From positions 11,866,001 through 11,930,000 of the forward strand of contig OU015664.1 in NCBI GenBank assembly GCA_907165275.2: a stretch of 64,000 nt of DNA, read 5' to 3'. Below are positions 22,426-37,226 of the stretch, piece by piece. The notes beneath the pieces were generated by a model. That model was not told where the DNA came from and did not search any database. It saw only the letters and a list, made by a program, of their open reading frames with translations. Positions within the stretch are counted from its first letter, which is position 1. Every line of letters starts with the position of its first letter. Source of the stretch: Zygaena filipendulae. Lineage: Eukaryota > Arthropoda > Insecta > Lepidoptera > Zygaenidae. The position numbers and the translations under genes were made by a program.

Positions 22426-23189
22426 CTTTGAGAAAGAAAAACTCCACAGGGCCGTTATTCACTATAACCATAACATGACACGTTAAGACATAACGCGCCA
22501 CAAAATTATCTTTCCCTCGTAATCGAAGAAGTTTTACTCCAAAAAAATACATTTACAACGTTTCTTCTGGCATACAGAATAATGATTTCTAATATTTTGG
22601 CATTTAGAAGGTTTGGTAATGTGTTTTTGGGACGCGCGTTATGGGCAAGAAATGTGTAGTGAATAAGCGCCCAGTTTAGACTATCGAAGTACCGAACGAA
22701 ACTCAAGTAGTCACAAATGTCATAATCAAGAACTATAACCACACATTTGATCATAGTTTGTCAAGTTGGCAATATCTCAATCTGTTCATCCTATACAGAT
22801 TACAGAGTAAGCGGACAACTTCAAAAAAAAGCAAGAGACTAACTCCGTTCCATTTCATTTCATGAATATTTTCTTTTGTATCAAATTATACTGAATGTTC
22901 GTGGATACAATGAACCGTCCGATTATACATATTTTGTATCCAAATATACGATCCGGCAGCCCTGAGCCCAGCAAAGAAAATAATACTCTCTGACACTGCG
23001 TTGAAACAAAGATACTATGTTCTATTATACAGTAACTTTCTTACCAACTTTGGAATACCTAACCAAATCTCTATGACCGCTCTTCTGGTTGGGAGACCGT
23101 TATTTAAAGTTATCAGGTTGCTTTCCAAACAGGCATCAAAAATTTGTGTACTTACCCCTGGTATCGATTTTGTTTGATTAGCGTTTTTT

Positions 23190-25030
23190 TAGTATTTGAA
23201 CCAAAAATTTGATCCCAAACTTGTTGAGAGGTCGTCGTAGAAGGGGGACAATAAACGAAAATAACGTATTCTATGTCACTGCAATTAAATATTTTTACTG
23301 ATATTGTTAATGATTTTACTGATAATGTTATTGTTTAATGATATTGTTAACTTTAGAGTATACTAATTGTGACTAGATGGATTTGTGAGTTAATATGGCT
23401 AGACCACCATACCCATCGTCCCTATCCGCCCGAACCGCCTTGTAGTTATTAACTTTAAAGGTATCTTCCGGAGTCATCCACGTTTCACTTAGGACAGCAA
23501 TATGTATTTTTTCTTGCAATAATAAATTTTCAAACAAGACTTACTTTGGTTTCAGACTACGGCAGTTTCATTGCACAATGACCTTTATCATACCCATAGC
23601 CATTGTAATTAGTATTTAAAAAAAGTTCAATAATATTGCTTACCATTGGCCATTCCGCGGTATAGTCTACTACAGCTAATGTTAACCATACAATACATTT
23701 TTTTAAAACGTTATATATTTTAGACTTCAATGAGAACTTATTGTTAAATATAATGTCTTTTAATTTCACTAGTAGGTCGCTAAATTTACATCTCTGTTCT
23801 TCGTCTCTTTCTGCTCCTATTTGCTCCTTTTCTTCTTTCACGTATTGTTTTTCTGACTCATTTGACTGTGCTTCTAGTTGTTCTTCCCATTTCCAATTAT
23901 CATTAGTAGTAGTAACCTTTTGTTTTTTAATGATTTTTTTCTTTAATTTTTCAGCAAATGTTTCTGTTCTTTCAGGTATATCTTTCTGTTTTGTAGGCCT
24001 CCAATTCGTTAGCTTTGTAGATAATTGTGTGAACATGAATGGTCTCGGCTGGTGCGACGAGGTTTCCGCGTGGGGAACACTTTTAGTATGTATGGGAGAT
24101 TCTTGGGGTACATATACTTCTAATGCTTTACGGTATGTGCAGTTGTATTCTGACATTATTTCTCTTATTTTTTTCTCTTTTATGTATAATGGACATATTT
24201 TTGCCAGTGCCATGTGATTGCCATTGCAATTAACGCATTTAAATTGATTGGTCTCACAGTTAGGGTGGTGTCCAGCACATTTCGGGCACACAATTTTGGT
24301 AGATGGACATCTTTTTAATGAATGACCTAGTCGCCGCATTGCGATACGGGGAATACATATCGCTCCAAATTTTTTCCTTAGACCATCTACGGTAACATAA
24401 CTTGGTATGAAGGAGCCTTGGAAACAGATTCGAAGACATTCACTCTGTACCCATGCTGCTTCTGACATCTTAGCCCGACGGTTAAGCCGAAGGACTGATA
24501 TTAATTTATGTGGTCCTTCAAATGCAATGCTGTTCAAGATTTGTTCCTCTGAAAGGTCTAAGTCGACGGCTTTAACAATACCATACGAGTAGGTCACTTC
24601 CATTGCCTTTTTCACTGCCCAGCCCATACCCATAAGCGCTTCATTTAGGGTAAATCTTTCCATGTCTGTCTCATTGAAAAACTCTACTCTTATTTTATAT
24701 GGGTTCACATACTTAACACGCGACACGCCACTTATTTTGTGTTCTTTAAGCAGCTTTGCTAGCCGGAACTGACGTGGGAACTGTTCCTTGCTAGTAACGT
24801 ACACTTTAAGCTTATCGGTGTTATTTTTCCTTTTTTTTTCCTTCCTACTAACCGTCCATTCCTATTCCTCATCCTGGGTTTCATACTCTATTCTTGATCT
24901 CTTACTTCGATTGTCGTCATCTTTTTCACCTATTGACGCGGGTCGGCTGTTATGTGGTAGCACGACGCCTTCGTTCGGCGCATTGTACACTTCGATCGCG
25001 TCCAGATCGGTACCTTGAGTCAGTCAGTCT
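23190..25030 (-). pseudogene. Jockey-like LINE: ORF1 (gag with zinc knuckles) and start of ORF2 endonuclease
   Basis: The main open stretch (23557-24804) encodes a gag-like protein with three Cys-rich knuckles (RCPSTKIVCPKC, then CVNCNGNH and CPLY). An N-terminal extension is readable up to about 25010 but contains an in-frame TAG near 24863 and a frame change just after it. Downstream, 23380-23540 reads HIAVLSETWMTPEDTFKV and about 23210-23330 reads EYVIFVYCPPSTTTSQQVW, the opening of an APE-type endonuclease. The rest of ORF2 is missing, so this is a 5' fragment of an element deleted at its 3' side. Confidence 0.78.
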
Positions 25031-25904
25031 CCATTATTGGAAAATACACGCATCGTAAGATGTATCCTTGTTAGCACTACGTCAGCGACGTAACCGCACG
25101 ATATATCTATAACCAACAGTAGGTATAGCTATAAATATACTTAACTCTCCGCGGTGTAACCAATCTGTTAAATACAAACGCAGGGCACGACCGTATCGTA
25201 CGGATACCGCCACCAGACTCGAAATGTATATTTTGTTTCGAGTTGTATGTAAACTAGGGGAAGGTGAGCTAAGACGGGGTAGCGAGGTAAAATGGATAAC
25301 CACTATATTTCAAAAACTGAAACAGTTCTAATAAATCTACTAAAGTTTACTTTTAGTTTTACCACTAAACTGTTCAGTGCGCCGATAGCGAAAACCTGAG
25401 TGGGGCACATGATGTAGCTATGGGTAAAAAACCTGTTTTTTAATAATTTGATTCTATTTTGAGTGTGTTTTGTGTGTAACTGTGAAAATACATAGGTTTT
25501 TTTTTTATTTTTTTTTGTTTTATTTGGGTCACCAAACAATTGCACACAAAATATTACTTAATCTAGCTTACAAAATAATTGGACGCAGATAAGCAATAAC
25601 ATCTTAACCCACAAACTTAAGTTATTGATTCAGAACGATTTATTGAGAGTCAGGGAACATTTTATAATTATGTGTTTACATTGCTTAAATATATAACTAA
25701 AAAATTAACATAAAAAATGTTGACACAAAATGGCGCTATACTTTTAAAACACGATTTACTCAAAATTTCTCCAGTGTGGGTTAACACACTATTGCTTATC
25801 TATGTCCAATCATATGCAACCAGCACCGGTAACCACAGATTACTTAAATAATAGTTTTAATGCTCTGCGCTGTGCCTATTAAGATATTATGATATGAAAT
25901 AAAA

Positions 25905-26000
25905 TATCAGCCACTGATATTCTAAATGCGAAAGTAAGTTTGCTTGTCTGTCTGTCTGTTTGTTACACGCTGTTTTCATGAAGATAACATAAAGTTTTAT
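25905..26000 (+). mobile_element. Lep1-like Helitron 5'-end fragment
   Basis: ATTCTAAATGCGAAAGTAAG followed by CTGTCTGTCTGT and GTTACACGC matches the 5' part of the Lep1-like repeats here. The 3' part is absent. Confidence 0.5.
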
Positions 26001-26309
26001 CGCAATCCCTGTAGTGTACGCTTGATTGTAGGCCATGTATTTACAGGATTAATGAATTATTAATTTGGACATACTAGGTAGCTAAAGGAATGGGGTATTA
26101 ACACCTTTTTTTGAAAACTCTTTAAAATCAATCCTGACATCGTAATGAACCAGTGGAGTTTTTTTTTTTCAATCTTATAAAATAGAAAATGGCCTTAAAA
26201 CAATTTTTTATTTATGTAGTGCGTGTATTTATGTGTGTAGCTAGTAAAGAATAAGATAGTGAGATAGAAGACATTGAATCTATTTACTGCCAGGTTTTAT
26301 ACTCTGAAT

Positions 26310-26760
26310 TTTCACCAAATCACAAAAGACATAATCTAAACTTAAGAAATAAAGATAAACTCGCTGTGCCTAAGACTAGGCTCCATAAAATTTCTAAGTC
26401 ATTTAAAGGACAATGTATACACTTTTACAACAAACTCCCAAACGATGTAATTAATTTGTCAATTAATAAATTCAAGACACTTATTAAACACAGATTATGT
26501 GATAAAGCATATTATAGTGTAGTAGACTATTTAAATGATATCTACAGACGTTTGGGAATGAATTGCTCTATCCAATTACTATTTTTTGTTCTCCTAGTTT
26601 ATAAGTGTGATCATTAAAAGACAGCGCTGCTGAGTTTCTTGTCAGTTCTTCTCAACAGAGGACGTATTCCGAACTGACGGTAACTTATAGTTCTAAGAAC
26701 CAGCTGACGATTACAAGTGATTGTAACCAATCCTAAGTAATAAATAGCTTTTGATTTTTT
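26310..26760 (+). pseudogene. LINE ORF2 C-terminal tail and 3' UTR
   Basis: The frame reads VPKTRLHKISKSFKGQCIHF and YNKLPNDVINL, the conserved extreme C-terminus of a widespread lepidopteran Jockey-like LINE. A 3' UTR with TTGTCAGTTCTTCTC and an AATAAA-like end follows, closing at an A/T run near 26757. It is strongly 5'-truncated. Confidence 0.7.
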
Positions 26761-26837
26761 TTGAATTGACATTAAATTTCACCAGATCTAGTGAAAAGTA
26801 ACCAGCTATGGCAACACTGTGGTCAGTACTCAGTCAG

Positions 26838-26885
26838 TAGACTGTAGAGCAGTAGAGCAGTAGAGCAGTAGAGCAGTAGAGCAGG
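26838..26885. repeat. 9-bp minisatellite (AGCAGTAGA)
   Basis: Five near-perfect units of GTAGAGCA. No element or gene is attached. Confidence 0.7.
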
Positions 26886-27051
26886 CAACCGCGATTGCAA
26901 TAGATGGCAGCGGCGACGGATTGCCGATTAGATTACATTGTGAGTAGGCGCTTTGAGTAGTAGCTAATCTATTGCCTAGATTCTCTGACTGGTGCTTGCT
27001 AGTTGCTGGTGCTCTCCCTGTACCGACTGACAACGCGCGACGACGTGTTGA

Positions 27052-27102
27052 TTATTTATTTCGTTTAAATCGTATTAGGCAAGATTTAAACGAAATAAAT
27101 AA
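27052..27102. repeat. Perfect 20-bp inverted repeat, 11-nt loop
   Basis: Arms TTATTTATTTCGTTTAAATC (27052-27071) and its exact complement (27083-27102). Role unknown; it could be the core of a small foldback element. Confidence 0.75.
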
Positions 27103-27734
27103 CACCTAATATTTCTACAAAGAAAAACATACCTACAGCCGAATGCAGAACCTCCTCCTTTTTGGAACGCGCTTAAAAACAACATAGGTATTAGCTTCCG
27201 TTCTAGTTTAAAGTTAGTGATTATATTCTTTTTGTTCTAGTTCCCGTCAAAAGTTTTTATGAAAATACTTAGTTGAAATTAATCGAGTCACGAGTAAGTA
27301 TTTACTTTTATTACGTGATAATATTTATAATAAAGAATCACCCGTCGCGTTATATTCTACGTACGCAATAACACAGTAACAGTTTTTCATATTGCCGCAG
27401 TTCACCTACAGTGAGTGGTCGAAAGAGAAAACGATTTGGCCCCCTTAGCCAAGTAGACAATTTATATTCGTTAACGTATATAGAAAACTAAGGAATGAAT
27501 CATCATGTCACGTGATAACGTAAACTCGTTCAATCTAATGTCCCGTTTTGCGCAACGCGACATGACGATTCAAGTTTTCCCGATGCAGCGAATTTAATTT
27601 TTGAGGAGTTCTCCTGGTACTCCATCATCAGCTCCACTTCACCATTCCTATGTATTTATGAACCAAAACATATCAATCAATCGATAGCAATTTGTAGTAG
27701 TAATCGTACATAACTATGCAACATGATTGCAGGT

Positions 27735-28030
27735 AATTGCACACAACAACAACACCAACGACAATGGCAACAGCAACGGCAACGGCAACGGCAACGGCAA
27801 CAGGAAATTCACCAGCGACGGTAACAGCAACGGCAACGGCAACGGCAACTTCAAAGGCTTCGGCAACGGCAACGGCAACAGCAACGGCAACACCAACAGC
27901 ATCGGCACCTGCAACGGCAACGGTGACTTCAACGGTCACGGGACCTACAACAGCCACGGCAGCGGCAACGGCAACGGCAAAATTCACGGCAACGGCAACG
28001 GCAGTAGCGACGGCAACGGGCGTTGGACGG
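27735..28030. repeat. AAC/GGC-type degenerate repeat array
   Basis: Mostly AACGGC hexamers with AAC-based variants. All frames are open because of the 3-bp periodicity, so the apparent proteins (Asn-Gly and Thr-Ala runs) are not taken as genes. Its position relative to the next feature matches the (AAC)n array at 34486-37226. Confidence 0.75.
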
Positions 28031-28033
28031 GTG

Positions 28034-28400
28034 AGGTCTAGATCAGTTAGGTTCAGACGAGTTATTTCGGAGAGTTCGGATGTTCCGACACATAGCTATC
28101 ATTCTAAGGCGCACTTGTGTTCCTCAAGGAGGAGCCCGGCAACGGGCTGGTGCTGTCGAGGCTGCGGAGCATGCGAGAGCGAGTCCCGTGGTCCCGTGGT
28201 CCCGGAGCTAGGCACGGGGGAGGAACATCCCAGGGTTTTATTTATTTATTTATTTTAAATGGGTAGGTCGGTAGGTTTCTCTGGGTCTAAAAAAAAGGTT
28301 CGGACGAGTTAGGTTTCTTTTAGATTTTGACTCCTCCAACATGATCGGAGACTTTGTTGTTAATGTTCACTTTCATTATTCATACTACATAGTTCTAGCT
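28034..28400. mobile_element. Decayed SART-tail/TRAS-tail junction with 15-bp telomere-like units
   Basis: Contains in order: a 15-bp unit GGTTCAGACGAGTTA (near 28050); about 210 bp similar to the SART 3' end at 38245-38410 (AGGAGGAGCCCGGCAACGGG, GGAACATCCCAGGGTTTT); an A-run at 28289-28296; one unit GGTTCGGACGAGTTA (28297-28311); then GG and a T-rich tract leading to CCTCCAACATGATCGGAG, which is the reversed TRAS 3' end at 38597-38614. Similarity continues to CACTTTCATT near 28370. Confidence 0.78.
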
Positions 28401-28407
28401 TTTATTC

Positions 28408-28735
28408 CATACTAGCTGTTCTCCACGGTTTCACCCGCGTTAGTTACGGAGATCCCGCGGGTATTCCGAGATAAAAGTACTTACTACCCTATATTTTTTC
28501 TGTAACTACCCTTGACAACGTGTAGATAGTATGCAAAATTTAATGTGTTTTTTCTTCGTTAATTTCGTAGTTTCCGTGGGAATTCCGGGATAAAAAGTAG
28601 CCTATGTCCTTTTCTGTACCCTTGTACGACGTCTATATGCAAATTTTTGTGGTGATCGGTTGAGCCATTTAGCCGTGAAAGTGTAACAAACAAACAAACT
28701 CACTTTTGCATTTAGATCTAATATTAGTAAAGATT
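28408..28735 (-). mobile_element. Lep1-like Helitron fragment
   Basis: Reversed: starts ACTAGCTGTTCTCCACGGTT TCACCCGCG and ends near TCTAATATTAGTAAAGATT, so both ends are recognisable. The interior carries GGAATTCCGGGATAAAAAGT. Confidence 0.6.
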
Positions 28736-28743
28736 ATACTTCA

Positions 28744-28860
28744 CTAGCTGTACCCGCGGTAATTTTAGAGTTCCCGCGAGAATTCCGGGATAAAATGTAC
28801 CCTATGTCCTCCTCTGTACCCCTGACAACGTGTATGCAAAACGTGGTAGTCGGTTGGGAA
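28744..28860 (-). mobile_element. Lep1-like Helitron fragment, truncated
   Basis: CTAGCTGTACCCGCGGTAAT and GAATTCCGGGATAAAATG match the family. It lies directly behind the previous copy in the same orientation. Confidence 0.55.
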
Positions 28861-29541
28861 CAAAGTACCTATTTTTTGCCGCACTTCCAACAGTTATCAT
28901 ATTATATTTGAACCAATTTATAAGATAAGATAAAATTCATTTAGCGAAAACAAACACCTACCTACCTACATCACGCAACAAATACTTTACTATAAGATAA
29001 GATAAACTTCACAAAAACAAACACGTAGGTACACCACTTATTATATATATAACGTCTTTGGTACACCACGCAAAAAACAAACAATATAACTAAATTATAA
29101 TAACATTTTAGCTTCAATTTCATGTGGATTCCACCGTGAATTATTTTAACGGAATAGTGACTCATTATAATGCTACTGCTCCACCTGCGTTAACGTTAAC
29201 GTTGATGTTAATGTCCAACTACGCGTTAATTAAGGCATCAAAATACGTGTTGGCTACATTTAGTTTGTAACGTGCCGTTAAGCGTTAATTTCTAGTGAAA
29301 TAATGCATTAACACAAAATGGCGGTCGAAGCTTCAAACAACTGTTTTTTTGTAATGGTACCGCAAGCAGCTGTAATTTTAGACCAATCCAATGTCGTATT
29401 TTTATTGTTTTTTTATATTTGTAGGAGACTGGTCCCTATAGCACAGGGAATCCTAGTTTAGGGACTAGTGCTCCCTTATCGTATAGCATTGTTTTTTGTG
29501 TTTAATAAACGCTTTTTCATTTTTTTTTCATGATAAAACCG

Positions 29542-31006
29542 TCAACATCTGGGGCTTGGAATAAGTGATAAGAAATCTAGATGCGAGACATAGTCATCAG
29601 AACTCAAGTTCGGTGGTATATAAGTTGCATTAATTATATAAAGATAATTGCGTGAGCGCACTCCAATTATTACGTTGTCAACAAGCGGTATACGCGGTGC
29701 GGGCGGTTTAACCACGTGTGCCGAGCGGCCGAACGTCGCATCCACGGTTAGTACAAGGTATGCGCCCACTTGATAGACAAATACGAGTAGTACTAGTTTA
29801 ATGCATTTGGATAACACTGGGAACAGAATAATAATAATCATTAATATTGATTTTGTGCCATCATCACTATAAAAACAAACAAAAAAGTAAAAAAGCAGAA
29901 AAAGGCGCACCGAATGCCTAATTAAAATAAGTAGATAGTATAAGTAAGTGATCATAGCACAGTACATATTATAACCGCTGTACATATAACCGCCGCGGAT
30001 GCAATGATAAAGAAAACAACAAAATTTATATGATTTTTGCAATGTCCTGTGACGACCGGATGGAAAAAACTGTCGATGTGTCTGTTTTAGGTACGGACCA
30101 ATATGGTACCATTTTTTATCCATACAAATTTGCAGTTATTATTTTTTGCTGCTTTGCGACTCTGATGAAATAATTGCTTGTTGTTTAATGTCAAATGTTC
30201 ATTCATATATATAGTGTGCGAATTGCCAGGGATTGATAATTTAGTAGTGTCCAAGCCCCGTGCAACCCGGTAAGCGCCCGCAGGATCCTCGTAGCAAATT
30301 TTACAATCACATTCTTCAGCCGAGGGTTTTTTCTGTCGGCGTGAGGTAGGTACACGATGAATAGATATAACTTCGGATGCCCTTATCGGATGCTTGATCT
30401 CATTGCATATACATTCTAGAATATTTAAGAGATTTTCGGCTCGCCTCTCGGGCAGGTTACATATTTCTATGTTACACTGACGGGCCTGTTGGTCCATGAC
30501 TGCAATTTTACTTTATAGGTTAAGTAACTGAGATGGCAAAGAATTAAATTCAGATAAATAACCTTCAGTGGTTTTCAAACAATGTTCAAATAGATCCTGC
30601 CGATCCGCCACAAAATTAAGTGATTTTTCCATATTAGTAAGGCGGACGTTTGTTTCTGACAACGATTTATTTATGTTAATGTTATCCGCACTATTTTTTT
30701 GAACATTTATATTTATATCAGCGAGCGCACTTGAAATTTTTGACAATTCGCTGGTTATAAAGCGAGGTTTACCGCCACGGCGACACTGTCGGTTATACTT
30801 TCAGTTATTTTTGCGTTCCACATTACAAGTTGTTCATCAAATTTCTTTTGCAAATAGTCGAACGCATCATCTGGCTGTTTTCTTTTGCGTGTATGTATAA
30901 AGATATTTTCATCTTTTTCTTTTGAGTGCGAGACAAAAACGTCAGGGTCGGACAAAAACTTGCTGTTCGGAGAACGACACGTCATTGACATAATAATTCC
31001 GTACAA
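29542..31006 (-). pseudogene. CR1/Jockey-like LINE: ORF1 with FP-like domain and endonuclease start, broken
   Basis: Read on the minus strand: 30755-31006 and 30513-30746 give a Ser/Lys-rich then coiled-coil-like region. 30087-30497 gives the FP-like domain common in lepidopteran LINE ORF1 proteins (IEICNLPERRAENLL, EVISIHRVP, RKAAKNNNCKFVW). 29542-29740 reads IIGVRSRNYLYIINATYIPP, an APE-type endonuclease segment of ORF2. The parts are in different frames and ORF2 is truncated. Confidence 0.68.
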
Positions 31007-31191
31007 GACACTTTTTGTCTAAAATAAATAAATAAAGCAAGCAAAGCAACCAGCACTCAGCAGCAGTGATACAAATAAGGCAGGATAGCACTCCGCGAAG
31101 CCACAACCACGACAATAGCACAGTTACTGCTCACTTAGGTGGGAAAAAAAAAGATCGTTAACACACCACCACTCCCAATGAGAGTCGGACG

Positions 31192-31550
31192 CGGAATGAG
31201 ATCTTGGAGAAATCGAGGGAACTCTTCAAAAATGATAGGCACACCTATAGCAATTTGGGCATTTTTTTATAGTAAATCGTTCATTTGCTTTCGGAAAGCA
31301 AAATTTGTAGAAGTGAAAATGATAATGAAGACCACAGGTGGTCATCGGAACTACTCAACAATAATATGTAGGTATTTCACGGGTTCCGAATGGGCTGATT
31401 TGGAAAGTTGTTTTTTTTTTGTTTGGAAGGGTATACTTCCAAGTTAGTCCCTTTATCACCAAGTCGAGATCTGATGATGGGATCTGGGAGAAATCGAGGG
31501 AACTCTTCAAAAATTATAGGCACACCTATGGCGATTTTTGGACTTTAATA
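31192..31550. repeat. Pair of ~72-bp direct repeats, 277-bp period
   Basis: GAGAAATCGAGGGAACTCTT CAAAAATgATAGGCACACC at about 31196-31265 recurs with few changes at 31473-31545. It is probably part of a dispersed repeat of unknown class. Confidence 0.5.
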
Positions 31551-31844
31551 TTATGGTTTTTAAACAATTTGTGCTCGTTATAATGTAAATGGCGAAGTGA
31601 AACTGATGGTGATGTACTAGGAGAACAACCCAAAAATCAACGTCCCTGCATCGGGAAAAGCAATATTTTTGTAAAAGGTGATGAGCAGTTGACATTAGGC
31701 TACTGTAACTTAGATAAATTACAAACCGACTCACTTAAAAATAAGAAATAAATAAAAATTAAAATCGTCTGCCAAAAACACAAAACTAAAAATCTAAAAA
31801 TAACAAAATGGTACTGATTTAATCCTAAAGACAAAAATACACGT

Positions 31845-32040
31845 AATATTATTATTGGTTTGTGCTACCACTGATCGGTTTGAGGTCGGTGACAAGCCAA
31901 ATATGGAGTGGATAGATATGCTAAGTCGATTCCCAGTCACCACGAGCTCGTCGTGATCAGAACAACCAAGTGGGCAGACACAAGCGGGCTTGGCACCGAA
32001 TACAAACCGATTAGTGGTAGCATAAACCAATAATAATATT
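31845..32040. mobile_element. 196-bp MITE with 37-bp terminal inverted repeats
   Basis: The left end AATATTATTATTGGTTTGTG CTACCACTgATCGGTTT and the right end differ at only two of 37 positions when complemented. No coding capacity. The target duplication is unclear because the ends are AT-rich. Confidence 0.7.
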
Positions 32041-32594
32041 ACCTGTACAATCTTTGTAATAGGAAAGTTCGTGTTACGGAACGTAACTGTCAACTAGGCA
32101 AATGACGTAATAACGAATGATCTCTTTTGAATTTGGAATCAGCGGGTATCAACGTGTGTGTTTGAAAATTGCTCGTATCGCGCATATAAAATTATACAGT
32201 CCATTAAAAACGTGCAGAAGCTTGGAATTGTTGGAAACTGGCTTGCCTCAACTGTGGTTCTGAGGATTACGACTGGTGCGACTCCGATCAATTTTTTTCT
32301 ACTACTTACTGTTATAACTATTTTACAAGGAATATAAATTAAACTTTTTAACATACCTACATATTTTATAAACTTATTTTTTCTTTTTTTAAAGATGTCC
32401 CTGCTCGCAATCGGGCAAGAAGGGTGTCAAGATGAAGATGCCGATGAATAACGCCGGACTAGCAAAAAAAAAAACTATTCCAACCAACAGATAGAAAGTA
32501 TGTAAAAATTTTCTAAGTTGAATAAAAATTTTGAAAATATCCTCAACTCTTTCACCACCACGTTTTTCTGCCTTAATTTTTTGCATGACAATAC

Positions 32595-32750
32595 AAGCTA
32601 GTGTTGCCCAAAATCGGTCTTGGTCTTGCAGATCTTCAAGATCAAGACCGCCTAATTTTAGCAAGACCAAGAATAACCGTGCAAGATTTGAGCAAGAACA
32701 AGACTAAGCCTGCGAGACTCTTGCGTCTTGCGGTTAGGATTGACGGCCGC
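32595..32750. repeat. CTTG/CAAG-rich repeat, possible hAT MITE
   Basis: AGTGTTGCCCAAAATCGGTC followed by many TCTTG and CAAGA words. The first bases look like a hAT-type end, but no matching right end was found. Confidence 0.35.
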
Positions 32751-33106
32751 ACTCAGAGTCGTTTTAATGATTACTCAATTAAGTATAGAATTTTAAAACA
32801 TAACTGCCGCAATCAGAGACGTTCAATAAATTAATGTTAACCAGATTAACCAGATGTAACTTAATCTGGGGGCACGGCAGTGCCCACGCCAAGTCGAGCA
32901 ACAAAAGCGGCACGGCCGTACTATCCTTTTCTCGAAGCAATTCAGGCCATTTTCGACCCCCTATAACTTCGTTGTGGATAAAACTAGAAGCCTGAATTTT
33001 TAGTAAACAAGCAGGTATTGTATAAAGACGGTATAATTTAAATTTCATTCGATTTGAACCAGTAGTTTAAGAATTATAACTAGTCAAAGTTTCTTAATTT
33101 TGTAGG

Positions 33107-33141
33107 TCACTCACTCACTCACTCACTCACTCACTCACTGA
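33107..33141. repeat. (CACT)n microsatellite
   Basis: About eight perfect CACT units. Confidence 0.9.
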
Positions 33142-33274
33142 CCGATCATCAAAACTCTAAGGCACTTCTAGCAGACATAGAAGTTTGAAATTTAGAATAC
33201 AATTAGTGTTTATTGTATAAATCAAGGAAAAACTAAAATATTTTGCAATTTCGGTCCAGTTTTCTAGATACACC

Positions 33275-33365
33275 AACTGCATAAATAACTTTGTAATCCC
33301 ATATAAATGTATGAAATTACAAAGTTATTTATGCAGTTATATGTACCAACTGCACAAATAACTTT
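33275..33365. repeat. Perfect 23-bp foldback plus a third direct copy
   Basis: AACTGCATAAATAACTTTGT AAT (33275-33297) is exactly complementary to 33316-33338 across an 18-nt loop. A direct copy with one change, including the loop CCCATATAAAT, follows at about 33347-33385. Confidence 0.7.
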
Positions 33366-33388
33366 GTAATCCCATATAAATATATGAG

Positions 33389-33830
33389 ACTAGCTGTTCC
33401 CCGCGGTTTCACTCGCGTTAATTTCGGAGATCCCGCGGGAATTCAGAGATGCATAGTAGTTAGTACCCTATATCCCTAGGTTTTCTTTACCCCTGACAAC
33501 GTACATGCAAAATTTCATGAGATTTCACCACCGTTAATTTCGGAGATCCTTCGGGAATTCCGAGATAAAATTACCCTAATCTGAATGCTCCAACGATTTT
33601 CATGAAATTTTGTATACAGGGGATTTCGGGGGCCATAAATCGATCTAGCTAGGATTCATTTCTGGAATTCCCGCGCGAACTCTGATATCAACGCGGGTGA
33701 ATTAATTATTGCATACTATACGTTGTAAAGGGTACATGAAAGGTCATAGAGTAGTACTTTTATCTCAGAATACCCGCGGGATCTCCGAAATTAACGTGGG
33801 TTAAACCGCGGGGAACAGCTATTTAAGCCG
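33389..33830. mobile_element. Two Lep1-like Helitron fragments in inverted orientation
   Basis: The left side starts ACTAGCTGTTCCCCGCGGTT TCACTCGCG and the right side ends AAACCGCGGGGAACAGCTAT, so family 3' ends face outward. Several partial units with GGAATTCCGAGATAAA lie between. Confidence 0.6.
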
Positions 33831-34194
33831 AGCGAAGCTCGGTTGCCCAGATATTAATAAATAATAATAATAAGTGTAGCTAGATACCTACCTAGATATA
33901 AAGTGTAGATACATAGTTACCAAGACATAATTATGTTCAAAGGTACCTACAATGGTCAACGGAATGAAAAAGCAAGAATGGGGCATGCGTTTATATTATA
34001 AAGTTGTACCAAAATCTTTCAAGTTATTAAAGTAGACTAAATTGCTCAAAATTGCCATGAACGAAAGAACACTATGTATAACATCATAACCGCGGCCGGC
34101 GGAGGTGGCTTGCCCGCGCCGCGACTTCTATGCTTTCTGTCCGTATATGAAAGTACATACGGTAAGTACTTAAAGAAGAATAAAAATATCATTT

Positions 34195-34392
34195 TTAATT
34201 TATTTCTCTGTCTGTCTGTCTGTGTTTGTACCAGCTAATCTCTGAAACGGTTGGACCGATTTTAACGGAACTTTCACAGCATAGCTGATGTTACAAGGAG
34301 TAACATATGCTACATTTATTTTAGAATAAAATTGTTCCCACGGGAATTCCGAATCTCACGCGGTTGAAATGGTGGGGCACAGTTAGTCTTTA
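34195..34392 (+). mobile_element. Lep1-like Helitron fragment
   Basis: CTGTCTGTCTGTCTG, GGACCGATTTTAACGGAA, then GGAATTCCGAATCTCACGCG and GGGGCACAGTTAGTCTTTAT match the family from its 5' CTGT run to the 3' end. It ends about 95 nt before the (AAC)n array. Confidence 0.55.
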
Positions 34393-34484
34393 TATTAATC
34401 TAACTGTAGAAAAATAATGGATTAAGTAATTTATGAATTTAAAAAAAATTTAGTGCTGCAGTGAAAAAAAATTTAGTGAAGTGA

Positions 34485-37226
<2,742 letters not shown>

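Noticed and set aside
27727..28258. Asn-Gly-rich and Thr-Ala-rich open frames
   Set aside because: Products of AAC/GGC repeats with 3-bp periodicity.
31139..31447. 102-codon plus-strand frame
   Set aside because: No recognisable motif, and it overlaps a dispersed direct repeat.
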